From Nocardiopsis potens DSM 45234 (GTDB lineage: Bacteria; Actinomycetota; Actinomycetes; Streptosporangiales; Streptosporangiaceae): 64,000 nucleotides of DNA. Of the stretch, positions 1-8,365 are shown one piece after another. Each line of letters begins with the position of its first letter. The stretch's first letter is position 1. The stretch spans positions 1 to 64,000 of the forward strand of contig NZ_ANBB01000046.1 of assembly GCF_000341105.1 (NCBI RefSeq), written 5' to 3'. The notes beneath the pieces are model-generated. The model made no database searches and was not told where the DNA came from. It saw only the letters and a list, made by a program, of their open reading frames with translations. The position numbers were made by a program, and so were the translations under genes.

Positions 1-35
1 TTGCCCGGCACCCTTCATCCCCCTTCGTCCCGGCC

Positions 36-47
36 GTGTTGCAACAC
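36..47. other. Perfect 12-bp palindrome at the broken edge of repeat R1
   Basis: GTGTTGCAACAC is a perfect palindrome about 15 bp outside the point where similarity to the composite repeat core begins (about base 62). The first 60 bases do not match repeats R2 or R3, so this marks the truncation junction of R1. It could be an operator for a gene left of the window or a feature of the event that truncated the repeat. The sequence does not decide between these. Confidence 0.35.
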
Positions 48-61
48 AAACTAGAACCCAC

Positions 62-735
62 CGGTTCCGGCCCCCTGCCTTGCGGCCTTCCGGGCCGCTC
101 GAACCCCCCAACACCGGCCCGACCGGGGCGATTCGGACCCCTGGAGGGCCGATCCGGGCCGGGATGCGCGCCCGGGAATCACCGGGGTGCTCTCGCGGTG
201 CGCAGGGCACCCCACCCCGCCATCACCCTGCGTATTCACCGAGGTCAGAGGGGGGCAGCGGTTTCACGGGTAGCCGGCCCCGGCGCCCGGGCGACGCGGG
301 AACGGCGAACCCGCCCCCCCGGCCCGCCCCGACCGCCCCCACCCGCTCTGCCGCACCCGACCGACCGGCCGGTCCCCTGCCGCCGTCGCCGCCTGCTTGA
401 ACCCCGCCCCGCGAGGCGCCGCTCCCGGCCGAGGCGCCCGACCCTGCCCCTACCCTCTCCGTCGCCGCCGGTCTGAACCCCGGCCCCGTGGGTGCCGCAC
501 TAGACCGACCGGCCGGTGCCCACCGCTGCCTTCGCCGCCCGCTTGAACCCCCGCCCCGTGAGGCGCCGCGCCCGGGCGACCGCCTGCGCCCCGCCCCTAC
601 CTCTGCCGTCGCCGCCTGCTTGAACCCCCGCTCCGTGGGGCGCCGCGCCCGACCGACCAGCCGGCACGCTCCCCTTCCCGCCGTCGCCGCCCGTCTGAAC
701 CTTCACCCGGTGGGGCGCCGGGCCCGACCGACTGG
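62..735. repeat. Composite repeat R1 (truncated copy: half core plus one array)
   Basis: Bases 62-340 are the reverse complement of the left half of the core seen in R2 and R3, including one 30-bp hairpin sequence at 184-213 that matches the R2 copies exactly. Bases 340-735 are a unit array: the TGAAC landmark recurs at 398, 474, 544, 621 and 697, spacing about 70-77. Each unit carries CTTGAACC or CTGAACC, GGCGCCGCGCCC, and in many units GACCGACCGGCCGG. The array stops a few bases before the stop codon of the hydrolase gene at 740. Open frames through it are GC-rich artefacts rich in Pro and Arg. There is no gene in this interval. Confidence 0.85.
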
Positions 736-739
736 GTGG

Positions 740-1291
740 TCAGCTCTCGCGGGGGAAGAGGTCGGCCGCCTTGACCAGGCGGACCCTGCCGCCGGGGTGG
801 ATCGCTCGGCTGAGCACCGCGTTGTGGTGCGCGACCACCTGTTCGGGGGTGAGTCCGGCCTCCGGGTCGCCCACCGACATCGGGGCGTGGCCGTCGGACA
901 CCAGGTCGACGTCGAAGCCGTGGCTCGCGGCGGAGCGCACGGTGGCGTCCACGCAGTAGTCGGTGGCGGCGCCGGTGACCACCACGGTGTCGGCGCCCAG
1001 GTCGCGCAGGGCCTCGGCCAGCCCGGTCCGGTAGAAGGAGTCGGTGGCCCGCTTGGGGACCACCCGGTCGCCGTCGCGCACCCCGATCAGCGGGCTGACC
1101 CCGCGCCCCTGCCGCTCCGGGGCGAACAGGCCGCCCGGGTCGTCGTCCACCTGGTGCAGCACCAGCACCGGAACGCCCCGCCCGCGCGCCCGGTCGGCGA
1201 CCCCGCCGATCCGCCGGGCCGTCTCCGCCCCCTGCCACAGCCCCTCGACCAGGAACTCGTGCATGTCGATGATGAGCAGCGCCTGTCCCAT
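740..1291 (-). CDS. Isochorismatase-fold cysteine hydrolase
   Basis: This is a 183-residue protein of the isochorismatase-like (cysteine hydrolase) family. Those enzymes cleave C-N or ether bonds in small molecules through an Asp-Lys-Cys triad. The triad is visible as D9 (LLIIDMHEF), K80 (VVPKRATDS) and C113 (GAATDYCVDATVRS), with the usual cis-peptide region GAAT just before the cysteine. Length and order match the compact nicotinamidase/isochorismatase fold, with no extra domain. The substrate cannot be named. It stands alone on the minus strand: its 3' end touches repeat array R1 and its start faces the AtuA operon, with about 150 bp between. It is cytosolic, with no signal peptide. Confidence 0.85.
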   Translation of the reverse strand: MGQALLIIDMHEFLVEGLWQGAETARRIGGVADRARGRGVPVLVLHQVDDDPGGLFAPERQGRGVSPLIGVRDGDRVVPKRATDSFYRTGLAEALRDLGADTVVVTGAATDYCVDATVRSAASHGFDVDLVSDGHAPMSVGDPEAGLTPEQVVAHHNAVLSRAIHPGGRVRLVKAADLFPRES

Positions 1292-1389
1292 GCCCCGACC
1301 CTAGTGGCCGCTCGGCCGGACCGCCGGGGCGTTTTCCCGCCCGCCGCCGGGCGGCGCGGCAGGTCCGGGCCGCGCCCAGTGCCCCTGTC

Positions 1390-1419
1390 GGAAAAACAAT
1401 CATGCGCGCTTGTTTTTCC
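1390..1419. promoter_or_regulatory. Perfect 10-bp inverted repeat, probable operator of the acyl-CoA operon
   Basis: GGAAAAACAA at 1390-1399 and TTGTTTTTCC at 1410-1419 are exact reverse complements with a 10-base spacer. AT-rich arms are very unusual in this GC-rich DNA. The dyad lies 26 bp upstream of the AtuA-like start codon, a natural position for a repressor. The TetR-family protein at the end of the operon (8504) is the obvious candidate ligand. That pairing is inference. Confidence 0.6.
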
Positions 1420-1445
1420 TTCGGGGGCGTGGCACGCTCGTGCGC

Positions 1446-3179
1446 ATGACGGAGACCGGGGTCACACCGCTGCGGATCGGCAATGCGTCCGGGTTCTACG
1501 GCGACCGCGCGGAGGCGGTCGCCGAGATGCTGGACGGCGGCCCGCTGGACGTGCTCACCGGCGACTACCTGGCCGAACTGACCATGCTCATCCTCGGGCG
1601 GGACCGGCTCAAGGACCCCTCCCGCGGGTACGCGCGGACCTTCCTGCGGCAGATGGAGGGCGTGCTCGGCACGGTGGCCGAGCGCGGCGTCAAGGTCGTC
1701 GCCAACGCCGGCGGCCTCAACCCGGCCGGCCTCGCCGACGCGCTGCGCGCCCTCGCCGACCGGGCCGGCGTCGAACTGCGGATCGCCCACGTCGAAGGGG
1801 ACGACCTGCTGCCCCGCGCCGCCGAACTGGGGCTGGGCGCGCCGCTCACCGCCAACGCCTACCTCGGCGGCTTCGGCATCGCCGCCTGCCTGCGGGCCGG
1901 CGCCGACATCGTGGTGACCGGCCGGGTCACCGACGCCTCGCTGGTGGTCGGGCCGGCCGCCGCGCACTTCGGCTGGGCCCGGGACGACTTCGACGCCATC
2001 GCCGGCGCGGTCGCCGCCGGCCACGTCATCGAGTGCGGCGCCCAGGCCACCGGCGGCAACTACGCGTTCTTCACCGAGCTGCAGGAGCAGGGGCGCGACC
2101 TCACCCGGCCCGGCTTCCCCATCGCCGAAGTGCACGCCGACGGGTCGGCGGTGATCACCAAGCACCCCGGCACCGGCGGCGCGGTCACCGCGGGCACCGT
2201 CACCGCCCAGCTCGTCTACGAGGTGGCCGGGGCCCGCTACCCCAACCCCGACGCCACCGTCCGGCTGGACACCGCCCGGCTCACCGAGGAGGGCCCGGAC
2301 CGGGTCCGGCTGCACGGGGTGCGCGGCGAGGCGCCGCCCCCCGGCCTCAAGGTCGGCATGAACCGGATCGGAGGCTTCCGCAACGACATGGCCCTGGTCC
2401 TCACCGGCCTGGACATCGAGGCAAAGGCCGAACTGGCCGAACGGCAGCTGCGCGCCGCGCTGCGCGGCCGCGAACCCGCCCGGCTGCGGTTCCGGCTGGA
2501 CGGCGCCGGGGCCGCCGACCCCGACGCGCCCACCCAGGACGGGGCGTCCGCGCTGCTCCGCATCACCGCCTCCGACCCGGACCGGAACAAGGTCGGCCGG
2601 GCGTTCAGCGCCGCCTGCGTCGAACTCGCGCTCTCCAGCGTCCCCGGGTTCCACGCCACCGCGCCGCCCGGCGACGCCCGCCCCGACGGGGTGGCGTTCA
2701 CCGCCGCCCAGGTCCCCGCGGACCGGGTGCCGCACACCGCGGTGCTCCCGGACGGCACCCGGCACGGCATCGGCCCCGCCCCGGCCGCTGCGGACCCCGG
2801 ACCGGTCCCCGAACCGCCGCTCCCGCCGCCGCCCCCGACCGGCCCGGTCCGCCGCGCACCGCTCGGCCTGGTGGCCGGCGCGCGCAGCGGAGACAAGGGC
2901 TCCGACGCCAACGTCGGGGTGTGGGTGCGCGACGACGCGGCCTGGAGCTGGCTCGCGCACGCCCTCACCGTCGCCGAGTTCAAGCGGCTGATCCCCGAGG
3001 CCGCCCCGCTGCCGGTCACCCGGCACCTCTTCCCGCACCTGCGCGCGGCCAACTTCGTCGTCGAAGGGCTGCTCGGCGACGGCGCCGGCGGCAACACCCG
3101 ATCCGACCCGCAGGCCAAGGCGCTCGGCGAATGGCTGCGCGGCCGGCACCTGGACGTCCCGGAGGCGCTGCTGCCATGA
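1446..3179 (+). CDS. AtuA-like protein (DUF1446), acyclic terpene utilisation family
   Basis: This 577-residue protein belongs to the DUF1446/AtuA family, first known from the Pseudomonas citronellol/geraniol (atu) pathway. The family's biochemical role is still unsettled. Recognisable parts are the N-terminal FYGDRAEAV segment, the glycine-rich AGGLNPAG segment, and a C-terminal domain from about residue 475 with LVAGARSGDKGSDANVGVWV, a conserved family block. A Pro-rich linker separates the two parts. I chose ATG 1446 because an upstream in-frame start at 1410 lies inside the palindrome and would add a non-conserved leader. The stop overlaps the next ATG (ATGA), so it is translationally coupled to the carboxyltransferase. 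Context suggests branched-chain or terpenoid acyl-CoA catabolism. Confidence 0.85.
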   Translation: MTETGVTPLRIGNASGFYGDRAEAVAEMLDGGPLDVLTGDYLAELTMLILGRDRLKDPSRGYARTFLRQMEGVLGTVAERGVKVVANAGGLNPAGLADALRALADRAGVELRIAHVEGDDLLPRAAELGLGAPLTANAYLGGFGIAACLRAGADIVVTGRVTDASLVVGPAAAHFGWARDDFDAIAGAVAAGHVIECGAQATGGNYAFFTELQEQGRDLTRPGFPIAEVHADGSAVITKHPGTGGAVTAGTVTAQLVYEVAGARYPNPDATVRLDTARLTEEGPDRVRLHGVRGEAPPPGLKVGMNRIGGFRNDMALVLTGLDIEAKAELAERQLRAALRGREPARLRFRLDGAGAADPDAPTQDGASALLRITASDPDRNKVGRAFSAACVELALSSVPGFHATAPPGDARPDGVAFTAAQVPADRVPHTAVLPDGTRHGIGPAPAAADPGPVPEPPLPPPPPTGPVRRAPLGLVAGARSGDKGSDANVGVWVRDDAAWSWLAHALTVAEFKRLIPEAAPLPVTRHLFPHLRAANFVVEGLLGDGAGGNTRSDPQAKALGEWLRGRHLDVPEALLP

Positions 3180-4771
3180 CCGTACTCAGATCCCGCCTGG
3201 ACACCGCCTCCGCCGGCTACGCGCGGGCGCGCGAGGCGATGCTCGGCAAGCTCGCCGAGATCGACGCCGAACAGGCCAAGGCGCTGGCCGGCGGCGGCGA
3301 GAAGTACGTCGAGCGGCACCGCGGCCGCGGCAAGCTGCTCGCCCGGGAGCGGATCGAGCTGCTGCTCGACCCGGACGCCCCGTTCCTGGAGCTGTCCCCG
3401 CTGGCCGCCTGGGGCACCGACTTCCCGGTCGGCGCCAGCGTGGTCACCGGCGTCGGCGCGGTCGAGGGCACCGAGTGCGTCGTCATCGCCAACGACCCCA
3501 CGGTGCGCGGCGGCGCCAGCAACCCCTGGACCGGCCGGAAGACCATGCGGGCGATGGAGATCGCCGAGCAGAACCGGATGCCGCTGATCAACCTGGTCGA
3601 GTCCGGCGGCGCCGACCTGCCCAGCCAGAGCGAGATCTTCATCCCCGGCGGACGGCTCTTCCGCGACCTCACCCGGTTCTCCGCGGCCGGCATCCCCACC
3701 ATCGCCCTGGTCTTCGGCAACTCCACCGCGGGCGGCGCCTACGTGCCCGGGATGAGCGACCACGTGGTGATGGTCAAGGAGCGCTCCAAGGTGTTCCTCG
3801 GCGGGCCGCCGCTGGTCAAGATGGCCACCGGGGAGGAGAGCGACGACGAGTCGCTCGGCGGCGCGGAGATGCACGCCCGCACCTCCGGGCTCGCCGACCA
3901 CCTGGCCGCCGACGAGTACGACGCGCTGCGCATCGGCCGGCGCATCGTGGCCCGGCTCAACCACCGCAAGGCCGGACCCGCCCCGGCCCCGGCCGAACCC
4001 CCGCGGTACGACCCCGAGGAGCTCGCCGGGATCGTCCCGGACGACCTCAAGGTCCCGTTCGACCCGCGCGAGGTGATCGCGCGCATCGCGGACGGCTCCG
4101 ACTTCGACGAGTTCAAACCGGCCTACGGCACCAGCCTGGCCACCGGGTGGGCGCGGCTGCACGGCTACCCGGTGGGGATCCTGGCCAACGCCCAGGGGGT
4201 GCTGTTCAGCGCCGAGTCGCAGAAGGCCGCCCAGTTCATCCAGCTGGCCAACCGGTCCCGCACCCCGCTGCTGTTCCTGCACAACACCACCGGCTACATG
4301 GTCGGCCGGGAGTACGAGCAGGGCGGCATCATCAAGCACGGCGCGATGATGATCAACGCCGTCTCCAACAGCACCGTGCCGCACCTGTCGCTGCTCATCG
4401 GCGCCTCCTACGGTGCCGGTCACTACGGGATGTGCGGCAGGGCCTACGACCCCCGGTTCCTGTTCGCCTGGCCCAGCGCCAAGTCCGCGGTGATGGGCCC
4501 CCGGCAGCTGGCCGGGGTGCTGTCCATCGTCGCCCGCGCCTCCGCCGAGGCCAAGGGCCGCCCCTACGACGAGGACCAGGACGCCGCCATGCGGGAGATG
4601 GTGGAGAACCGGATCGAGGCCGAGTCGCTCCCGCTCTTCCTGTCCGGCCGGGTCTACGACGACGGCGTCATCGACCCCCGCGACACCCGCACCGTGCTCG
4701 GCCTCTGCCTGTCCGCGGTGCACAACGCCCCGGTGCGCGGCGCCGACGGCTTCGGCGTCTTCCGGATGTGA
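3176..4771 (+). CDS. Acyl-CoA carboxylase, carboxyltransferase (beta) subunit
   Basis: This 531-residue carboxyltransferase has two crotonase-type halves and transfers CO2 from carboxybiotin to an acyl-CoA. The N-terminal half has ERHRGRGKLLARERIE and the oxyanion-hole region NSTAGGAYVPGMSDH. The C-terminal half has NTTGYMVGREYEQGG and ASYGAGHYGMCGRAYDPRF. The GREYE and GMCGRAYDPRF segments resemble methylcrotonyl- or geranyl-CoA carboxylases (LiuB/AtuC) more than propionyl-CoA carboxylase. With AtuA upstream, an isovaleryl/leucine or acyclic terpenoid substrate is likely, but the sequence alone does not settle it. The start overlaps the preceding stop by ATGA. Its partner biotin subunit lies 132 bp downstream. 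Confidence 0.93.
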   Translation: MTVLRSRLDTASAGYARAREAMLGKLAEIDAEQAKALAGGGEKYVERHRGRGKLLARERIELLLDPDAPFLELSPLAAWGTDFPVGASVVTGVGAVEGTECVVIANDPTVRGGASNPWTGRKTMRAMEIAEQNRMPLINLVESGGADLPSQSEIFIPGGRLFRDLTRFSAAGIPTIALVFGNSTAGGAYVPGMSDHVVMVKERSKVFLGGPPLVKMATGEESDDESLGGAEMHARTSGLADHLAADEYDALRIGRRIVARLNHRKAGPAPAPAEPPRYDPEELAGIVPDDLKVPFDPREVIARIADGSDFDEFKPAYGTSLATGWARLHGYPVGILANAQGVLFSAESQKAAQFIQLANRSRTPLLFLHNTTGYMVGREYEQGGIIKHGAMMINAVSNSTVPHLSLLIGASYGAGHYGMCGRAYDPRFLFAWPSAKSAVMGPRQLAGVLSIVARASAEAKGRPYDEDQDAAMREMVENRIEAESLPLFLSGRVYDDGVIDPRDTRTVLGLCLSAVHNAPVRGADGFGVFRM

Positions 4772-4782
4772 AGGGGCGGCCC

Positions 4783-4869
4783 GTGCAGACGAACCCCGCC
4801 CCGGACCCCGCCGCCCCGGAGGCCGGCGCCCCCCGCACCCGCACCGCGGAGGCCCGGCACCGGCGATGA
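4783..4869 (+). CDS. Possible 28-residue peptide between the carboxylase subunits
   Basis: A GTG at 4783 follows AAGGGG at 4771-4776 with 6-base spacing and opens a 28-codon frame ending TGA at 4867-4869. The product is Pro/Ala-rich with an Arg-rich end (TAEARHRR). Actinobacterial acyl-CoA carboxylases often have a short, poorly conserved epsilon subunit encoded beside beta, usually about 60-100 residues. This frame sits where epsilon would be but is much shorter. It may be a remnant, a translational coupling device, or nothing. Confidence 0.25.
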   Translation: MQTNPAPDPAAPEAGAPRTRTAEARHRR

Positions 4870-4903
4870 ACCACGCTCCCGCTCCCCACCACGGAGGCCC
4901 GCG

Positions 4904-6907
4904 ATGATCACCACGCTGCTCGTCGCCAACCGCGGCGAGATCGCCCGCCGCACCATCGCGGCCTGCCGCGCCCTGGGCGTGCGCAGCGTCGCGGTCCACT
5001 CCGACGGCGACGCCGACGCGCCGCACGTCCGCGAGGCCGACGCCGCGATCCGGCTGCCCGGCACCGCCCCCGCCGACACCTACCTCCGCGCCGACCTGCT
5101 GGTCGCCGCCGCCGAGCGGGCCGGCGCCGACGCCGTGCACCCCGGGTACGGCTTCCTCTCCGAGAGCGCCGCGTTCGCCCGCGCCGTGGTCAAGGCCGGA
5201 CTGACCTGGGTCGGCCCCCCGCCGGAGGCGATCGAGGCGATGGGTGCCAAGATCGCCGCCAAGGAGCTCGCCGCCCGGGCCGGCGTCCCGGTGTTCCGCT
5301 CGGTGCCGCCCGAGGAGGTCACCGAGGCCGACCTGCCGGTGCTGATCAAGGCGTCGGCCGGCGGCGGCGGGCGCGGCATGCGCATCGTCCGCGACCTCGC
5401 CGACCTGCCGGCCGAGGCGGAGGCGGCCCGCGCCGAGGCCGCCGCGGCCTTCGGCGACCCGGCGGTCTTCTGCGAGCGGTACGTGGAGCGCGGCCGCCAC
5501 GTCGAGGTGCAGCTCCTCGCCGACGCGCACGGCACCGTGTGGGCCGTCGGCGACCGCGACTGCTCGGTGCAGCGCCGGCACCAGAAGCTCATCGAAGAGG
5601 CCCCCGCCCCCGGGCTCCCCGGCGGGCTGCGCGAGCGGCTGCACGGGGCGGCGCGCGGGATGGCCGCCGCGATCGGCTACACCGGCGCGGGCACCGCCGA
5701 GTTCCTCCTCGCCGAGGACGGCTCCGTCTCGTTCCTGGAGATGAACACCCGGCTCCAGGTGGAGCACCCGGTCACCGAGTGCGTCACCGGCCTGGACCTG
5801 GTGGAGTGGCAGCTGCGCATCGCCGAGGGCGAGCCGCTGCCGGACGGCGGCCCGCCGGAGCCGCGCGGCCACGCGGTGGAGGCCCGGATCTGCGCCGAGG
5901 ACCCGCTGGCCGACTGGCGCCCGCAGACCGGCACCGTGGCCCGGTTCGACGTCCCGGCCGCGCGGACCGCGTTCGCCCCGCCGGACCGGTACGGCGTGCG
6001 GGTGGACGCCGGCGTCGAGGACGGCACCGAGATCGGCACCGACTTCGACCCGATGATCGCCAAGGTCGTCGCCTGGGGGAGCAGCCGCGCCGACGCGCTG
6101 CGCCGGCTCTCCGCGGCGCTGGCCGGCACCCGGCTGCACGGTGTCGGCACCAACCGCGACCTGCTGGTCCGGGTGCTGCGCCACCCGGCGTTCGCCGCCG
6201 GCGAGGTGCACACCCGGTTCCTGGACCTGCACGGCGCCGCCGAACTGGGCCGGCCGCTGGCCGACGGGAGGGCGGTCCGGCTGTCCGCGCTCGCCGCCGC
6301 CCTGGCCGCCGCCGAGGCGAACCGCGCCGCCGCGCCGGTGCTCGGCGGGCTCCCCGCCGGCTGGCGCAACCTCCCCTCCGCGCCGCACGTCCGCCGGTAC
6401 CGCACCGCGGCCGGGGAGGAGGTGGAGGCCGGCTACACCGCCGGCCGGTCCGGCCCGGTCCCGCTGCCCGGCGGCGACGGGGAGGTCCGGGTGCACCGGG
6501 CCGCCCCCGACGCGGTGCAGCTGGTCGCGGGCGGGGTGCGCCGCACCTTCGAGGTGCACCGGACGCCCGGGGGAGAGGTGCACGTCGACTCGGACCTGGG
6601 CCCGGTGGCCCTGACCCCGCTGAGCCGGTTCCCGGACGGCGCCGGGGACACCCCGCCCGGCACCCTGCTCGCGCCGATGCCGGGCACCGTGGTCCGGGTC
6701 GCCGCCGCCGAGGGCGAGCGGGTGCAGGCCGGCCGGCCGCTGCTCTGGCTGGAGGCGATGAAGATGGAGCACCGGATCACCGCCCCGGCCGACGGCACCG
6801 TCACCGGTCTGCCCGCCGCCGGCGCCCGGGTCGACACCGGCGACGTCCTCGCCGTCGTCGCCCCCGCCGAGGACGGCGGCCCGGCGCCGGACGGGGCGCC
6901 CCGGTGA
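4904..6907 (+). CDS. Acyl-CoA carboxylase, biotin carboxylase/BCCP (alpha) subunit
   Basis: This 667-residue protein carries ATP-dependent biotin carboxylase and the biotin carrier on one chain. The N-terminal domain opens with LLVANRGEIARRTI. The ATP-grasp glycine loop KASAGGGGRGMRIV is near residues 149-162, and catalytic residues lie in FLEMNTRLQVEHPVTE. The C-terminal biotinyl domain ends with LWLEAMKMEHRI; the Lys of AMKM (about residue 621) is the biotinylation site. A linker of about 110 residues between them corresponds to the BT-type region of LiuD/AtuF-like subunits. The start follows GGAGGCCCGCG. It should assemble with the beta subunit encoded upstream and feeds the same pathway as the downstream dehydrogenase. 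Confidence 0.93.
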   Translation: MITTLLVANRGEIARRTIAACRALGVRSVAVHSDGDADAPHVREADAAIRLPGTAPADTYLRADLLVAAAERAGADAVHPGYGFLSESAAFARAVVKAGLTWVGPPPEAIEAMGAKIAAKELAARAGVPVFRSVPPEEVTEADLPVLIKASAGGGGRGMRIVRDLADLPAEAEAARAEAAAAFGDPAVFCERYVERGRHVEVQLLADAHGTVWAVGDRDCSVQRRHQKLIEEAPAPGLPGGLRERLHGAARGMAAAIGYTGAGTAEFLLAEDGSVSFLEMNTRLQVEHPVTECVTGLDLVEWQLRIAEGEPLPDGGPPEPRGHAVEARICAEDPLADWRPQTGTVARFDVPAARTAFAPPDRYGVRVDAGVEDGTEIGTDFDPMIAKVVAWGSSRADALRRLSAALAGTRLHGVGTNRDLLVRVLRHPAFAAGEVHTRFLDLHGAAELGRPLADGRAVRLSALAAALAAAEANRAAAPVLGGLPAGWRNLPSAPHVRRYRTAAGEEVEAGYTAGRSGPVPLPGGDGEVRVHRAAPDAVQLVAGGVRRTFEVHRTPGGEVHVDSDLGPVALTPLSRFPDGAGDTPPGTLLAPMPGTVVRVAAAEGERVQAGRPLLWLEAMKMEHRITAPADGTVTGLPAAGARVDTGDVLAVVAPAEDGGPAPDGAPR

Positions 6908-7178
6908 CCTCCGCCCGGAGGCGGCGGCCCGGGGACGGCGGCCCCCGGCGCGCCGTCGCCGTCGACGCGGTCCCGGCGCCGCCCCCTTCCCGCCCGCCCC
7001 GGCCCCGCTCCGCGGGCCGGTCCGCCCGAGGGGACGCCCCCGGACCCGGGCGGCGCCCGGACCGGACCCGGCCCGATCGGGGCCGGGGAGTCCCCCACCG
7101 CGGTTCCCCGGCCGCTACCCGGCCCGGCGGCCGCGCCCTTCCCCGGGGCTCCGCCCCCCGACACCTCGGAGGTCCCAG

Positions 7179-8336
7179 ATGACATTCACCGAACCCGGCG
7201 AGCGGACCGCGCTGCGCGAGGCGGTGGCCGCCTTCACCGCCGGCTACGGGCCGCGCTACTACAGGGAGAAGGCCAAGGCCGGCGCCTACTTGAGCGAGCT
7301 GTGGACCGAGGCCGGCAAGCTCGGCTACCTCGGGGTGAACATCCCCGAGGAGCACGGCGGCGGAGGCGGCGGCATCGGCGACCTGGCCGCCGTGCTGGAG
7401 GAGCTGAGCGCCGGCGGCTGCCCCACGCTGATGATGGTGGTCTCCCCGGCGATCTGCGGGACGGTGCTCGCCCGGTTCGGCACCGGCGACCAGCGGCGGC
7501 GCTGGCTGCCCGGGATCGCCTCCGGGGAGAGCATCCTCGCGTTCGCCATCACCGAGCCGGACGCCGGCTCCAACGCGCACAACATCACCACCACGGCCCG
7601 CCGCGACGGCGCGGACTGGCTGCTCACCGGCCGCAAGACCTTCATCTCCGGGGTGGACGCCGCCGACGCGGTGCTCGTCGTCGGCCGCACCGAGGACGCC
7701 GCCACCGGCCGGCTCAAGCCCGCCCTGTTCATCGTCCCCACCGACGCCCCCGGCTTCGAGGCGCGGCCCATCGAGATGGACCTGGTCAGCCCGGACCACC
7801 AGTTCGGGCTGTTCCTGGACGACGTCCGGCTGCCCGCCGACGCCCTGGTGGGCGACCCGGACAGCGGCCTGCTGCAGCTGTTCGCCGGGCTCAACCCGGA
7901 GCGGATCATGGCGGCGTCGCTGGCCCTGGGGTCGGCCCGGCACGCCCTGGACACCGCGGTCGGCTACGCCCGGCAGCGCGAGGTGTGGGGCCGCCCGATC
8001 GGCGCCCACCAGGGCCTGGCCCACCCGCTGGCGCAGATCAAGGTGGAGGTGGAGCTGGCCCGGCTGATGACGCAGAAGGCCGCCGCGCTCTACGACGCGG
8101 GCGACGACGCCGGCTCCGGCGAGGCCGCCAACATGGCCAAGTACGCGGCGGGCGAGGCCGCGGCGCGCGCCGTCGACCAGGCCGTGCAGACCCTCGGCGG
8201 CAACGGCCTGGCCTCCGAGTACGGCCTCGGCGCGGCGATCGCCTCCTCCCGGCTGGGCAGGATCGCCCCGGTCAGCCGGGAGATGGTGCTCAACTACGTC
8301 GCCCAGCACTCCCTCGGCCTGCCCAAGTCCTACTAG
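7179..8336 (+). CDS. Acyl-CoA dehydrogenase
   Basis: This 385-residue flavoprotein has the acyl-CoA dehydrogenase fold: an N-terminal helical domain, the signature FAITEPDAGSNAHNI near residues 122-136 in the beta domain, and a C-terminal helical bundle with QTLGGNGLASEYGLGAAI. It oxidises acyl-CoA to the 2,3-enoyl-CoA and passes electrons to ETF. The C-terminus reads GRIAPVSREMVLNYV in place of the common YEGT loop, so this is not a standard short-chain enzyme. The pairing with carboxylase genes is what branched or terpenoid acyl-CoA pathways need. The start is set by ACCTCGGAGGTCCCAG just upstream. No enoyl-CoA hydratase or lyase is present to finish the pathway here. Confidence 0.9.
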   Translation: MTFTEPGERTALREAVAAFTAGYGPRYYREKAKAGAYLSELWTEAGKLGYLGVNIPEEHGGGGGGIGDLAAVLEELSAGGCPTLMMVVSPAICGTVLARFGTGDQRRRWLPGIASGESILAFAITEPDAGSNAHNITTTARRDGADWLLTGRKTFISGVDAADAVLVVGRTEDAATGRLKPALFIVPTDAPGFEARPIEMDLVSPDHQFGLFLDDVRLPADALVGDPDSGLLQLFAGLNPERIMAASLALGSARHALDTAVGYARQREVWGRPIGAHQGLAHPLAQIKVEVELARLMTQKAAALYDAGDDAGSGEAANMAKYAAGEAAARAVDQAVQTLGGNGLASEYGLGAAIASSRLGRIAPVSREMVLNYVAQHSLGLPKSY

Positions 8337-8365
8337 CGCGCCGCACCGCCGAACCGGTGGTCTCG

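Noticed and set aside
488-3175. In-frame upstream extension of the carboxyltransferase gene giving a 1427-codon frame
   Set aside because: Upstream of 3176 it runs through repeat R1 and through the AtuA-like gene in another frame. Composition is Arg/Pro-rich shadow coding and the true start overlaps the AtuA stop.
2237-6772. Minus-strand open frame of about 1500 codons opposite the carboxylase genes
   Set aside because: It is antisense to three well-supported genes. The translation is His/Gly/Arg-rich low complexity, a known artefact of GC-saturated third positions.
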